DNA of 64,000 nucleotides from Phycisphaerae bacterium (GTDB lineage Bacteria; Planctomycetota; Phycisphaerae; Phycisphaerales; SM1A02), in assembly GCA_016795065.1 (NCBI GenBank), contig JAEUIU010000017.1:1-64000 (forward strand), written 5' to 3'. Numbering within the stretch: the first letter of the stretch is position 1; the number at the start of each line of letters is the position of its first letter. Both the position numbers and the translations under genes were made by a program. The notes beneath the pieces were generated by a model. That model did no database searches, was not told where the DNA came from, and saw nothing but the letters and a program-made list of their open reading frames with translations. Positions 1-6,960 of this stretch are shown here, piece by piece.

Positions 1-4
1 TGCG

Positions 5-1198
5 TTGCAGCTCGCCGTCAAGCCGTGGCAGGACCGCGTCACGTTGATCCAGCCGCGGGAGCGCCGAGGGCAGCTGGCGAACATGACGCTTGCGATCCGG
101 CACGTGTGCACCGATGACAACAGCATCATCATCACCCTCGACCTTGATGATGCCATCATCGGCCCCAAGGTGCTCGATCGGGTCGCCGAGGCCTATGCCG
201 ACGGAGCGCAGGTCACGGTCGGCTCGATGCTCCGCACCGACAAGCAGGTGGAGTATCCGGTCACCTTTGACTCGCCACGCCAGGCTCGCGGTGGCAACGT
301 GTGGCAGCACCTCCGAACGTTCCGCAAGTATCTGTTCGACGCGATCCCAGATCACGATCTGCGTGTCGGCGACCGTTACGCTGACATCGCCGTCGACTGG
401 AGCTTTATGCTGCCGATCGTCGAGATGGCCGAGCGACGGGTCTGGATCCGGGAGCCGCTGTACCTTTACGAACCGTCCGGAATGGGCAAAGGGGGCGATC
501 GGCCAGAACGAGAGTCTCAGATCGCGGCGTTGGTCGCTAAGAGCCCCCGTCGGCCCCGTATCACCAGCGATGCTCTAGTGCCTCTTCCGCCGGAGCGGAT
601 CACGAGCGAGATCTGGAGTCACCGCGGCGGCATTCTGTTCGTGCGGCATGGTGAACGGCCCTCCTTCGCCGGATTGAGCGCCGAGCAGAAGGAAGCGGTA
701 CACCTCACCGAAAACGGTCACAGAGAGGCGGAGTCACTCGGCTCCAGGCTGGGTCGTGGCATCGCGTTCATGTCGAGTCCCGTGCTGCGGGCCGTGCAGA
801 CGGCCAAGGCGGTTGCTCGCGGAGCGGGCAGCGATGAACAGTCGCTGACAGTTCTCGATTCGCTTGTCGACTTCCGCATTGCCGATCGTGAAGTCTATGA
901 CATGGTCAAAGCCCGATTGGGTTGGGCGGGACTCATGGGGGCGTGGATGGACGGCTCGCTCATGCCCGGAGTCCTCGTGCCCTGTGACCGGTTGTTTCAG
1001 CGAGCCATCCGTGACGTGACCTTCGCTGCTCGTCGGACGGGCGCTCATCGCGCTGTGGCCGTGACGCATGACTACTTCATCAGGGCAGCGCTGGCTTCAC
1101 TGAGAGGGGTCCGTATCACTGCGGTGCCGTACCTTGGCGGCGTGTTTGTGGCGAGCGACGAGGTCGACCGCTGGTCGTGCGAGGAGGTGCGAGCGTGA
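5..1198 (+). CDS. Glycosyltransferase-like / histidine-phosphatase fusion (5' partial)
   Basis: The frame is open to the left edge, so the true start probably lies outside the window. The first 170 or so residues resemble a GT2-type glycosyltransferase core: an acidic DLDDA stretch near residue 47, a conserved GGNVWQHLRTFRKYLFDAI block near 97, and a DWSFMLPIVEMAE helix near 132. From about residue 210 a histidine-phosphatase (phosphoglycerate-mutase-like) domain begins with FVRHGERPSF, where the RHG histidine is the expected phospho-acceptor. VTHDYFIRAAL near the end supplies the second histidine. The stop overlaps the next start (GTGA), so the gene is translationally coupled to the methyltransferase. 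The pairing suggests assembly or trimming of a phosphorylated glycan or nucleotide-sugar product. That role is inference; the phosphatase domain is the surer half. Confidence 0.72.
   Translation: MQLAVKPWQDRVTLIQPRERRGQLANMTLAIRHVCTDDNSIIITLDLDDAIIGPKVLDRVAEAYADGAQVTVGSMLRTDKQVEYPVTFDSPRQARGGNVWQHLRTFRKYLFDAIPDHDLRVGDRYADIAVDWSFMLPIVEMAERRVWIREPLYLYEPSGMGKGGDRPERESQIAALVAKSPRRPRITSDALVPLPPERITSEIWSHRGGILFVRHGERPSFAGLSAEQKEAVHLTENGHREAESLGSRLGRGIAFMSSPVLRAVQTAKAVARGAGSDEQSLTVLDSLVDFRIADREVYDMVKARLGWAGLMGAWMDGSLMPGVLVPCDRLFQRAIRDVTFAARRTGAHRAVAVTHDYFIRAALASLRGVRITAVPYLGGVFVASDEVDRWSCEEVRA
1181..1187 (+). promoter_or_regulatory. Shine-Dalgarno GAGGAGG for the methyltransferase
   Basis: A full-strength GAGGAGG lies inside the last codons of the phosphatase fusion gene, 7 nt before a GTG at 1195 whose last two bases begin the upstream stop TGA. 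This decides the GTG at 1195 over the more upstream in-frame GTG at 1177. Confidence 0.75.
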
Positions 1199-1884
1199 AG
1201 CCTGCCACAAGCACAATCCCCATTCATCGATCGCCCCTTGACCAGTCACTCCGCGGACTCCTGCGCGAGGTCAGGTACTCGGTTCGTCACTGCCTCGGTC
1301 GTTGGAGAGCGCGTCGCGCGGCCTTCCAAGGCAAGAGGCTGAATCTGGGGTGCGGCAAGTACCTCATTCCTGGATGGATCAACGCCGACCTGTATCGACA
1401 TGCCGACGTGATGTTCGACATCCGTGCCCGCTGGCCTATTCCAGAGGGGCAGTTGTTCAGCGTCCGCCTTGAGCACGTCTTAGAGCACGTCGCCTACCCG
1501 GACGAAGCACTGCACGTCCTCGCGGAGTGCTACCGCGTGCTGACCCCAGGTGGCACTGTCCGAGTGGGGGTGCCGGATACAGAGAAGGCCATCCGGGCGT
1601 ACGTGGAAGGCGAACACGCGGATTACTTTCGCATGGCTCGGGAACGCTGGCATCCGCCGGAGGTCCAGTTGCCGATCGAGCATCTGAACTACCACTTCCG
1701 AGACCGTTTCGGCGAGCATTTGTTCGCGTATGACCGTGAGAGCCTGTCGCTCCTTCTCTCCCGCGCGGGATTCACTCACATCGCATCGGCGCCATTCGAT
1801 CAGGCCATTGACCGGGCGGAACGTGAAGATGGCACACTCCGACTCTCGGGTACCAAGCCGTCAAGACAGGAGCCGCGTCAATGA
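1195..1884 (+). CDS. Class I SAM-dependent methyltransferase
   Basis: This 229-residue protein carries the SAM-binding glycine motif LNLGCGKYLIPGWINADLY about 45 residues in. An acidic segment (FDIRARWPIP) and LEHVLEHV follow, and then ECYRVLTPGGTVRVGVPD, the usual post-motif strand of Methyltransf_11-type enzymes annotated as predicted SAM-dependent methyltransferases. The GTG start at 1195 is chosen because GAGGAGG stands 7 nt upstream and the codon overlaps the preceding stop. The 3' end overlaps the next start as ATGA. The substrate is unknown; the neighbours suggest a sugar or nucleotide-linked small molecule. Confidence 0.82.
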   Translation: MKPATSTIPIHRSPLDQSLRGLLREVRYSVRHCLGRWRARRAAFQGKRLNLGCGKYLIPGWINADLYRHADVMFDIRARWPIPEGQLFSVRLEHVLEHVAYPDEALHVLAECYRVLTPGGTVRVGVPDTEKAIRAYVEGEHADYFRMARERWHPPEVQLPIEHLNYHFRDRFGEHLFAYDRESLSLLLSRAGFTHIASAPFDQAIDRAEREDGTLRLSGTKPSRQEPRQ

Positions 1885-2459
1885 AATCCGAATCCCGCCG
1901 TAAGTTGGTCGCCGTGGTTGGGGACGCCGTGGTCGCCTCCGGTTCACCGAAGGATGTACTCGCCGCGGAGCTTGGCTGTGCACTTGTTGACGCGGGCTAC
2001 CGAGTGATGACCGGTGGACTGGGCGGCGTCATGGAATCTGCGTGCCGTGGGGCGAAGTCGTCGAGCCGCTACGCCGCAGGCGACACAATTGGGGTATTGC
2101 CAGGGCATGACCCCGCCGAGGCCAACCTCCACGTCGACATCGTCATCCCCTCCGGTCTCGATCATGTCCGCAACTCGGTGGTAGCCCACGCGGATGCCTT
2201 GATCGCGATCGGTGGTGGCGCGGGCACGATGTCCGAGATCTGTCTCGCGTGGATCTACAAGCGGCTCATCATCGCGATGAGAGTTGACGGGTGGAGTGGC
2301 CGTGTTGCGGGGCAACGGATCGACGACCGAATCCGATATGCCGACGAGCCAGACGATCAAGTGTTCGGAGCCGACTCGGCCACGCAAGCGATGGCTTTGC
2401 TGACGTCACGACTACCGCGATACGGTGCGCAGCACCACGGCGTCCGACGTCGACAGTGA
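1881..2459 (+). CDS. LOG-like / TIGR00725 family protein
   Basis: This 192-residue Rossmann protein is of the lysine-decarboxylase-like LOG superfamily, closest in look to the TIGR00725 branch. It has a VAVVGDAVVASG N-terminus, GYRVMTGGLGGVMESACRGA at residues 37-56, and AIGGGAGTMSEICLAWIYKR near residue 112. The last matches the PGGxGTxxE-type motif but has GGGAGTMSE in place of the canonical PGG. LOG relatives cleave nucleoside 5'-monophosphate N-glycosidic bonds, so nucleotide binding is likely while the exact reaction is unknown. The ATG overlaps the methyltransferase stop (ATGA), making it the last gene of a three-gene coupled unit. The final 15 residues are basic and may be non-conserved. 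Confidence 0.8.
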   Translation: MKSESRRKLVAVVGDAVVASGSPKDVLAAELGCALVDAGYRVMTGGLGGVMESACRGAKSSSRYAAGDTIGVLPGHDPAEANLHVDIVIPSGLDHVRNSVVAHADALIAIGGGAGTMSEICLAWIYKRLIIAMRVDGWSGRVAGQRIDDRIRYADEPDDQVFGADSATQAMALLTSRLPRYGAQHHGVRRRQ

Positions 2460-2833
2460 ACCGGCCATTGCCCGTCGCCATGCGGTACCGCCCTCTTAAA
2501 CCCCCTGTCCACCCGAGGCTCCGGCTTCTGCGTCGCAAGGGGCGGCAGTCGAGGCCCGAAAGCTAGGCGCGATGGGAGCCGGCGAGCGGCCTACTCGCTG
2601 TTGAGTGAGTGACATCGAGTGAAGCGACTTGCCGAGACGGCCGCCGCGCGGCGGTGCGGGCGGTGACGCGCGCGAGGGGACGCATCAGGCAGCCCGAGTC
2701 ACGCTCCGCGCGCAGCGGCAGCCGCGAGTTGCGTTCCGCTCGGAGCCCGCCGCTGTGCGTTCGGGCGAGAAGCGTACGATCTGTCAAGGACCATGCTGGA
2801 CGTGTGGATCGCTGCGAACGCGCGCCGTCCAGC
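2460..2833. other. Gene-free stretch between LOG-like gene and cupin remnant
   Basis: There are 374 bases between the stop of the LOG-like gene and the stop of the minus-strand cupin remnant. Frames open here on both strands have no recognisable protein signal. No tRNA, clear hairpin terminator or repeat was seen. It may be the edge of the eroded defence island. Confidence 0.4.
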
Positions 2834-3433
2834 TCAGCCCGCGCGGCGACCTCCATAGGCGATGATCGACCAGGCGGGATCCCACGCGACCCGCACCCCG
2901 TAGTCATCGGAGCGATCGCGAGCGATCCAACGGATCGCCGGCAGCCGGTACTGGGCCGGATCGTCGAAGTCGAAGAACGGAAGCTGACACGAGAGGAGCG
3001 TCATCGGCGACGCCTCGGTGCTGAAGGTGTGGACCGTGCCGCGCGAGAAGAGGAAGACGTCGCGCGGGCGGGCCGGGACCGACCGCACGCGCATGCCGGT
3101 GAAGCCGTCGGCACTCTCGTCGGTGACGTGGAACATGCCGCGCCCGTCGAGGACGATGATGAACCGGTCGGAGTTGTCGTGGACGTGCATCGGGAGGTCG
3201 CGGCGAGCCAAAGGTGCGCAGCGGCGTAAGTTCGCGGTCGAACGTGCTGCGTCAGACGGAGCGGACGATTGACAACTGACCTGATCACGCCAGTGGCTGA
3301 ATGCCCGGGCGGACGAGGGCTGGCAGCGAGCAAATCGGGCGGCGTTCCGCCACCGCACTCGAGTTCGCTTCCAGCTCCCGGGCGCCTCTGCGCAAACAAG
3401 CGGAAGCTCGCCGAAGTCGGCGGTCGCGCCCAT
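2834..3433 (-). pseudogene. Cupin-domain protein, N-terminally disrupted
   Basis: Only the part encoded from about 3220 down to 2834 is convincing. It has a single cupin barrel with the metal-site pattern PMHVHDNSDRFIIVLDGRG, later the FSRGTVHTFST histidine strand, and then FFDFDDPAQYRLP. The roughly 70 residues before it (3433-3220) are low-complexity Arg/Ala/Ser-rich, do not resemble a cupin N-terminus and overlap the frame of the neighbouring DUF6375 gene. The gene therefore looks truncated at its 5' end, probably by the same deletions that broke the BREX genes upstream. A genuine short cupin with an internal start near 3210 is possible, but no clear ribosome-binding site was found there. 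Confidence 0.55.
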
Positions 3434-3845
3434 GACCTTGTGAACCGACGTACGGGGATGTGCTGGCGGTGAGACCCGCGTACACCTCGATGCGCGCGCC
3501 CCGAAGGAACATCACCTTGAGAAACGCCGAGATGTCGAACTCGTCTGTCGTGACGACGACCTTGTCTTCTTCGACCTTCACGGCCACGTCGTAGGCAAAC
3601 TGCTCCAGTTCATGTGGTCCGATCGCGCCGATGTTCAGGCGTCGCAAGACATCGAGCATCTCCTTGCCGAAGCGCTCCGATGGGCTACCAATGACCAGTG
3701 CTCCCGTGCGCTGATCTTCCGCCACCTGCTTCGAGATCGCGTCGATGACTTCCTTGGCCTTGGTCGCTTCGGTCGCGTCCCTGAAATGGCCGATCATTAC
3801 CAGATTCGCGGAATGCTCAGATCCGTGCTGATACCAGATCTTCAT
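3285..3845 (-). CDS. DUF6375-like protein with aberrant C-terminus
   Basis: The first 120 residues look like a real, well-behaved small protein: MKIWYQHGSEHSANLVMIGH at the start, a helical EATKAKEVIDAISKQVAEDQ segment, and a final strand near FLKVMFLRGARIEVYAG. I match this to DUF6375, a family of unknown function. After about residue 121 (near 3485) the sequence turns into Ser/Arg/Ala-rich text that overlaps the cupin frame, so the reading frame has probably been joined to unrelated sequence. The ATG at 3845 overlaps the stop of the pglZ fragment as ATGA, which suggests it once belonged to the BREX operon as an accessory gene. Confidence 0.6.
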   Translation of the reverse strand: MKIWYQHGSEHSANLVMIGHFRDATEATKAKEVIDAISKQVAEDQRTGALVIGSPSERFGKEMLDVLRRLNIGAIGPHELEQFAYDVAVKVEEDKVVVTTDEFDISAFLKVMFLRGARIEVYAGLTASTSPYVGSQGHGRDRRLRRASACLRRGARELEANSSAVAERRPICSLPALVRPGIQPLA

Positions 3846-5155
3846 GTGTGGTCCTCCGCGAGGTCATGAGCAAGGCGTTCGAGGCTCATCTGCTGCTCCC
3901 CGGAGTTCAGCACCACGCTGAAGACGCGATTCGAGATCTTTTCCGGCACAACCGTCACCCGGACACGCACTGGGGTTGTAATCGTTGGCGATGCAACGAC
4001 TCTTGACCGGACGGTTAGCACCGGGATGACCAACTCCTGAAGCGTCGGCCCGCCGTGGTGATAGGCGAGATCTCCTCCGGCACGGAACACGCCAAGCCCC
4101 GAAGGGAAAACGAAATCTAGGTCTGTGTCATACCCGAGTGCAGAGCCGGCGACCCGCACACATGAGGCCGGCGTACTGCCGCCCCGACCGATCCAGCATC
4201 GCCGATGGAGCTCCACGGTCGCGCCACCAGGGGGATCGATCTTCATCGAGTCGTCGCGGTCCGTCGAGTAGAACAGATGGCCGTGATCGGCCGTCACCAC
4301 CGCATACTCGACACCTGCAGTCGCCAACTTGCGGACACCCCGCGCAAGGTTTGAAATCATCGAGTCCATCACTTGCCGCGCTTGGAAGATGAAGCCGGCC
4401 TCCCCTACCTGATCGATCTCCTGCGACCGAACAATGATCACCTGGGCACCGGCGATCTTCTTCGCGAGCTTTGAGGGCTGAAGATTCAGCAGCTCGTCGA
4501 GCGGCAAGTCGACGAGCGTCGGAACGCGAGCCCCCGCGTGCTTCTTTCGGGCCGCAAGGTCGGGAAGAAATGCCCCGTCGATACGAGCACCGAGCTTGCC
4601 GCCTTGCTCGCACACAGAGAAGCTCGACGACGCGCCTGGCTGGAGAGCCGCCATTCCGATGGGCGTAATACTCGGCAACGAACCTACCGCGGCCCGAAGC
4701 GAGACCTCGGCCGTCTTCGCCAACAGCTCGGCGAGCTCGGCCCCCATTTCGAAGCGCATCGCGTCGACCAGGAAGTAGGCAACGGGCTTGGGCTGGTGGA
4801 CGACAGCCTCGCTCCAGATGCGATTCTGTTGCAACGCGCCCGGAACGGTCCACCCCGCTCGCCCAAGAGCACGTGAGAATCCCGCGGCCATCGCATGACA
4901 TGCATTCTCGTACGCGCGGCGGACCACCCCAAGCGGGCGTTCGTCGGGCTCCTCATCAAGCTTCGCAATCCATGCCTCGAGCCCGCGCTGAGCGAGGTCA
5001 AGACGGTGCCAACCATCCTTGGCCACATAGGCCGCTAGCCACGCATCTGCACCGCCGTCGAACGCGCGAATGTCCCTGAGCACATCGCCTGCAACGTACC
5101 CCAATTCTGCCATGCGCCGAGTAGCTTCCCACTGTGCTTTCCGGCCAACTTCACG
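3842..5155 (-). pseudogene. pglZ: pglZ, alkaline-phosphatase-superfamily BREX protein, 5'-truncated
   Basis: About 435 residues of PglZ, the phosphatase-superfamily subunit shared by BREX phage-exclusion systems. Visible landmarks are FLVDAMRFEMGAELAELL with its metal-site Asp, SLPSITPIGMAAL, VIIVRSQEIDQVGE and AVVTADHGHLFYSTDRDD, the C-terminal metal-ligand motif. The N-terminal half of a normal PglZ is missing; the frame runs directly into a short pglX-like piece at about 5155. The far C-terminus after ISNRVFSVVLN also looks short. With the DNA-proximal N-terminus and most partners gone, this cannot be a working BREX effector. The open frame itself continues to a nominal start at 5506, but the extra residues there belong to other genes or are out-of-frame shadow. 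Confidence 0.85.
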
Positions 5156-5296
5156 GTCAATGGCGAGGCTCCGGTCCTTCGCGCACTTGGGCACCACGCG
5201 CTCGGGCCAAAGATGTATCGCGAGATGGGCCCAGTCGTACTTACCCTCGCAGAGCGCGTCCCAAGTGGACTTCAGCTCCTTCTGCCAGGACTTGTT
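5155..5296 (-). pseudogene. pglX: pglX C-terminal fragment (BREX methyltransferase remnant)
   Basis: About 47 codons, in the same frame as the downstream pglZ piece, read SWQKELKSTWDALCEGKYDW followed by a LAIHLWPERV-type segment and KCAKDRSLAI. I recognise this as the KYDWAHLA..WPERV..KCxxDRSLAI segment near the end of BREX type 1 PglX adenine methyltransferases. In an intact protein it would be followed by a few tens of residues and a stop; here it runs straight into PglZ. No methyltransferase motif (NPPY, SAM-binding) survives in the window. Confidence 0.6.
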
Positions 5297-5299
5297 CTG

Positions 5300-5579
5300 C
5301 GGAACGACCCGCCTTGAAGGTCTTGGTGTCGAAGAGCGTATGCGATGGCTGCGGCTGCCAGAATCCCGATAGCACCTCCGAATAGAGACGGTGCGAGTCG
5401 CCGGGCTTCGGGCCGATGCCGTTGCGGACCCGCTCCCAGTCGTCCTCGGCAGGCGTTGGAATGCGGTAACCGTCGCCGCCGTGACGCACCTGGTGGGCCG
5501 CTTCAAGAGCTCGCAGGGCGGCCCTCACCGAGGCGAGTTGCGAGTCCGCGCCTACGCTGCCGTGCACGGCTGACCCCAC
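5300..5579 (-). pseudogene. brxC: brxC internal fragment (BREX P-loop ATPase remnant)
   Basis: About 90 codons, one frame away from both flanking fragments, read ALRALEAAHQVRHGGDGYRI, PTPAEDDWERVRNGI and LYSEVLSGFWQPQPSHTLFD, ending near TKTFKAG. The pattern of a helical linker, GDGYRIPTPAEDDWE and GFWQPQPSHTL is the one I associate with the central region of BrxC, normally a protein of over 1,100 residues. No Walker A or B motif is present. Both ends stop abruptly, at about 5300 against the pglX piece and about 5579 against the brxA piece. Confidence 0.6.
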
Positions 5580-5584
5580 CCCGT

Positions 5585-6000
5585 TCCCCGACTCGGGAGA
5601 GATACTGGAGCAGATCCTCCGGACGGATCCGAAACGTCCCCGACTCGAAGGCGGGAAAGAGCCAGTTCTGCAGGAAGTCTCGGACGAGAAACTCGTCGCG
5701 GGTCATGTGCCAGAGGAGGATTGGCTTCCACTCGTCGAGATCGCAGCCGCTCTGAGCGAGGACGACGAGATTCCGATCGCGGCCTTCAGGATCAAATCGA
5801 CGGTTGATCACCTTCGCGATGTCGCGAAGCCAGGTCGTGGTGCCGGCTCCGACGAAGTTCTCTTCGCGCAGTCGATCGAGGTTCTGGCGCTTGGTGCGCG
5901 AGAAGTCCCACGCCGCGAAGACGCGGTAGGACTCGACGATCATCGCCCCCTTCACGACCGTGAAGGACGAGACCGTGTCGGCTCGCGACTGCTTGGTCAT
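5585..6000 (-). pseudogene. brxA: brxA (DUF1819), C-terminally truncated
   Basis: The N-terminal 135 or so residues of BrxA are intact: SSFTVVKGAMIVESYRVFAA, LREENFVGAGTTTWLRDIAK, VINRRFDPEGRDRNLVVLAQ, then LLWHMTRDEFLVRDFLQNWL and FRIRPEDLLQYLSR. BrxA is normally about 200 residues or longer. Here the homology stops near 5585, and the frame continues to 5503 only as shadow of the brxC fragment. The ATG at 6000 is chosen over the codon at 6012 because it overlaps the brxE stop as ATGA, the usual arrangement of coupled BREX genes. brxB, which should follow, is absent. Confidence 0.72.
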
Positions 6001-6569
6001 GCGGCGTCCCACCGCGCGTATGGGACCGCGAGCGCACCCGGCTCACCGCGTGCGAAGCCGAGCGCGAGGAGCGTGACGTCGTCAGCCCCGCCGGAGAACA
6101 GGCCGGGAAGCGGGACCGCCCGACCCTCGGCAGACCGGCGCAGTTTGGCGTAGCGATCGAGGTCCGCCGCCTGGACGAGATCGAAGGACTTGAGGACAGA
6201 GATCAGGTCGCCGCTCTCGATTCGCTGCACCCGCTCGAAGAAGTCAGACCACTCGCTCGCGTGGTCCAGCCAGTGCTCCCACCGCGCGTCGAACTCCTCC
6301 TCGGTCGTCTCGGGAAGCCGCCACAGGGTGACCGTTCCCGGGACCTCGAAGATCTCCTCACACCGCTTCGCCGCAACGGCGAAGACCGAACGCGCTTGGC
6401 CGAAGTAGTGGGTTCGAGGAAATCCACGCTTAAGGGCGATCGCACCGAGCTTGCCGAGTTGCCCCTTTGTGTTCCACCAACCTGCAAGGTCCATCTCGCC
6501 GTAGCGTGCAACGACGACCCGAAGCCGGAGCAGGGTTTCGAGGTCGGTGGTTGGGATGGTTCGGGTCAT
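5997..6569 (-). CDS. brxE: BrxE family BREX protein
   Basis: A 190-residue protein that looks complete. It reads LLRLRVVVARYGEMDLAGWW, then KLGAIALKRGFPRTHYFGQA, CEEIFEVPGTVTLWRLPETT, DARWEHWLDHASEWSDFF, and a C-terminal SGGADDVTLLALGFARGEPG. This is the layout of BrxE, a small non-enzymatic protein placed first in several BREX operons; its molecular role is not established. The ATG at 6569 is chosen because the upstream extension to 6770 is low-complexity and out of family. It is the only BREX gene here that is plainly full length, and the promoter of the operon should lie in 6570-6960. Confidence 0.75.
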   Translation of the reverse strand: MTRTIPTTDLETLLRLRVVVARYGEMDLAGWWNTKGQLGKLGAIALKRGFPRTHYFGQARSVFAVAAKRCEEIFEVPGTVTLWRLPETTEEEFDARWEHWLDHASEWSDFFERVQRIESGDLISVLKSFDLVQAADLDRYAKLRRSAEGRAVPLPGLFSGGADDVTLLALGFARGEPGALAVPYARWDAA

Positions 6570-6960
6570 GGGAACGGTGAGCGAAGGACGCGTGGGATTG
6601 TGGCTTGGGGAACGCGGACGTCGGTCGTGACCGCTTGAACGCGACGCCTCACGGGCGGGTCGCTCCGACTGTCCGCCGGAAGGTCGACCATCCGCCGATC
6701 CCAAGCTGTGGTACCGGCACGGGATATGGCCCGCCTCCGATGCCAATAATCTACCGGAAGGAGCTCGCAAGCGGTGGGCTTTCTCGCGCCGGATCGCGGC
6801 CTGCGACGGGACGCCTGGGGCGGCCCGACGGCTGCTTCAGCCACCTCCCCTCGCACGTCCGAAACTGTCCGCCTAGCTGAATCGCGACCGCATGAACGGT
6901 GGCCAGTCAGTCCCGCTGCCCTTCATTTACTCGTCATTCCCGATAGCGTAAGTTCTCGCC
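6570..6960. other. Divergent intergenic region of the defence island
   Basis: There are 391 bases between brxE (minus) and the NERD-helicase (plus), presumably holding both promoters. No convincing -35/-10 pair, operator palindrome or small gene was recognised. Open frames across it are compositional and family-free. Confidence 0.4.
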
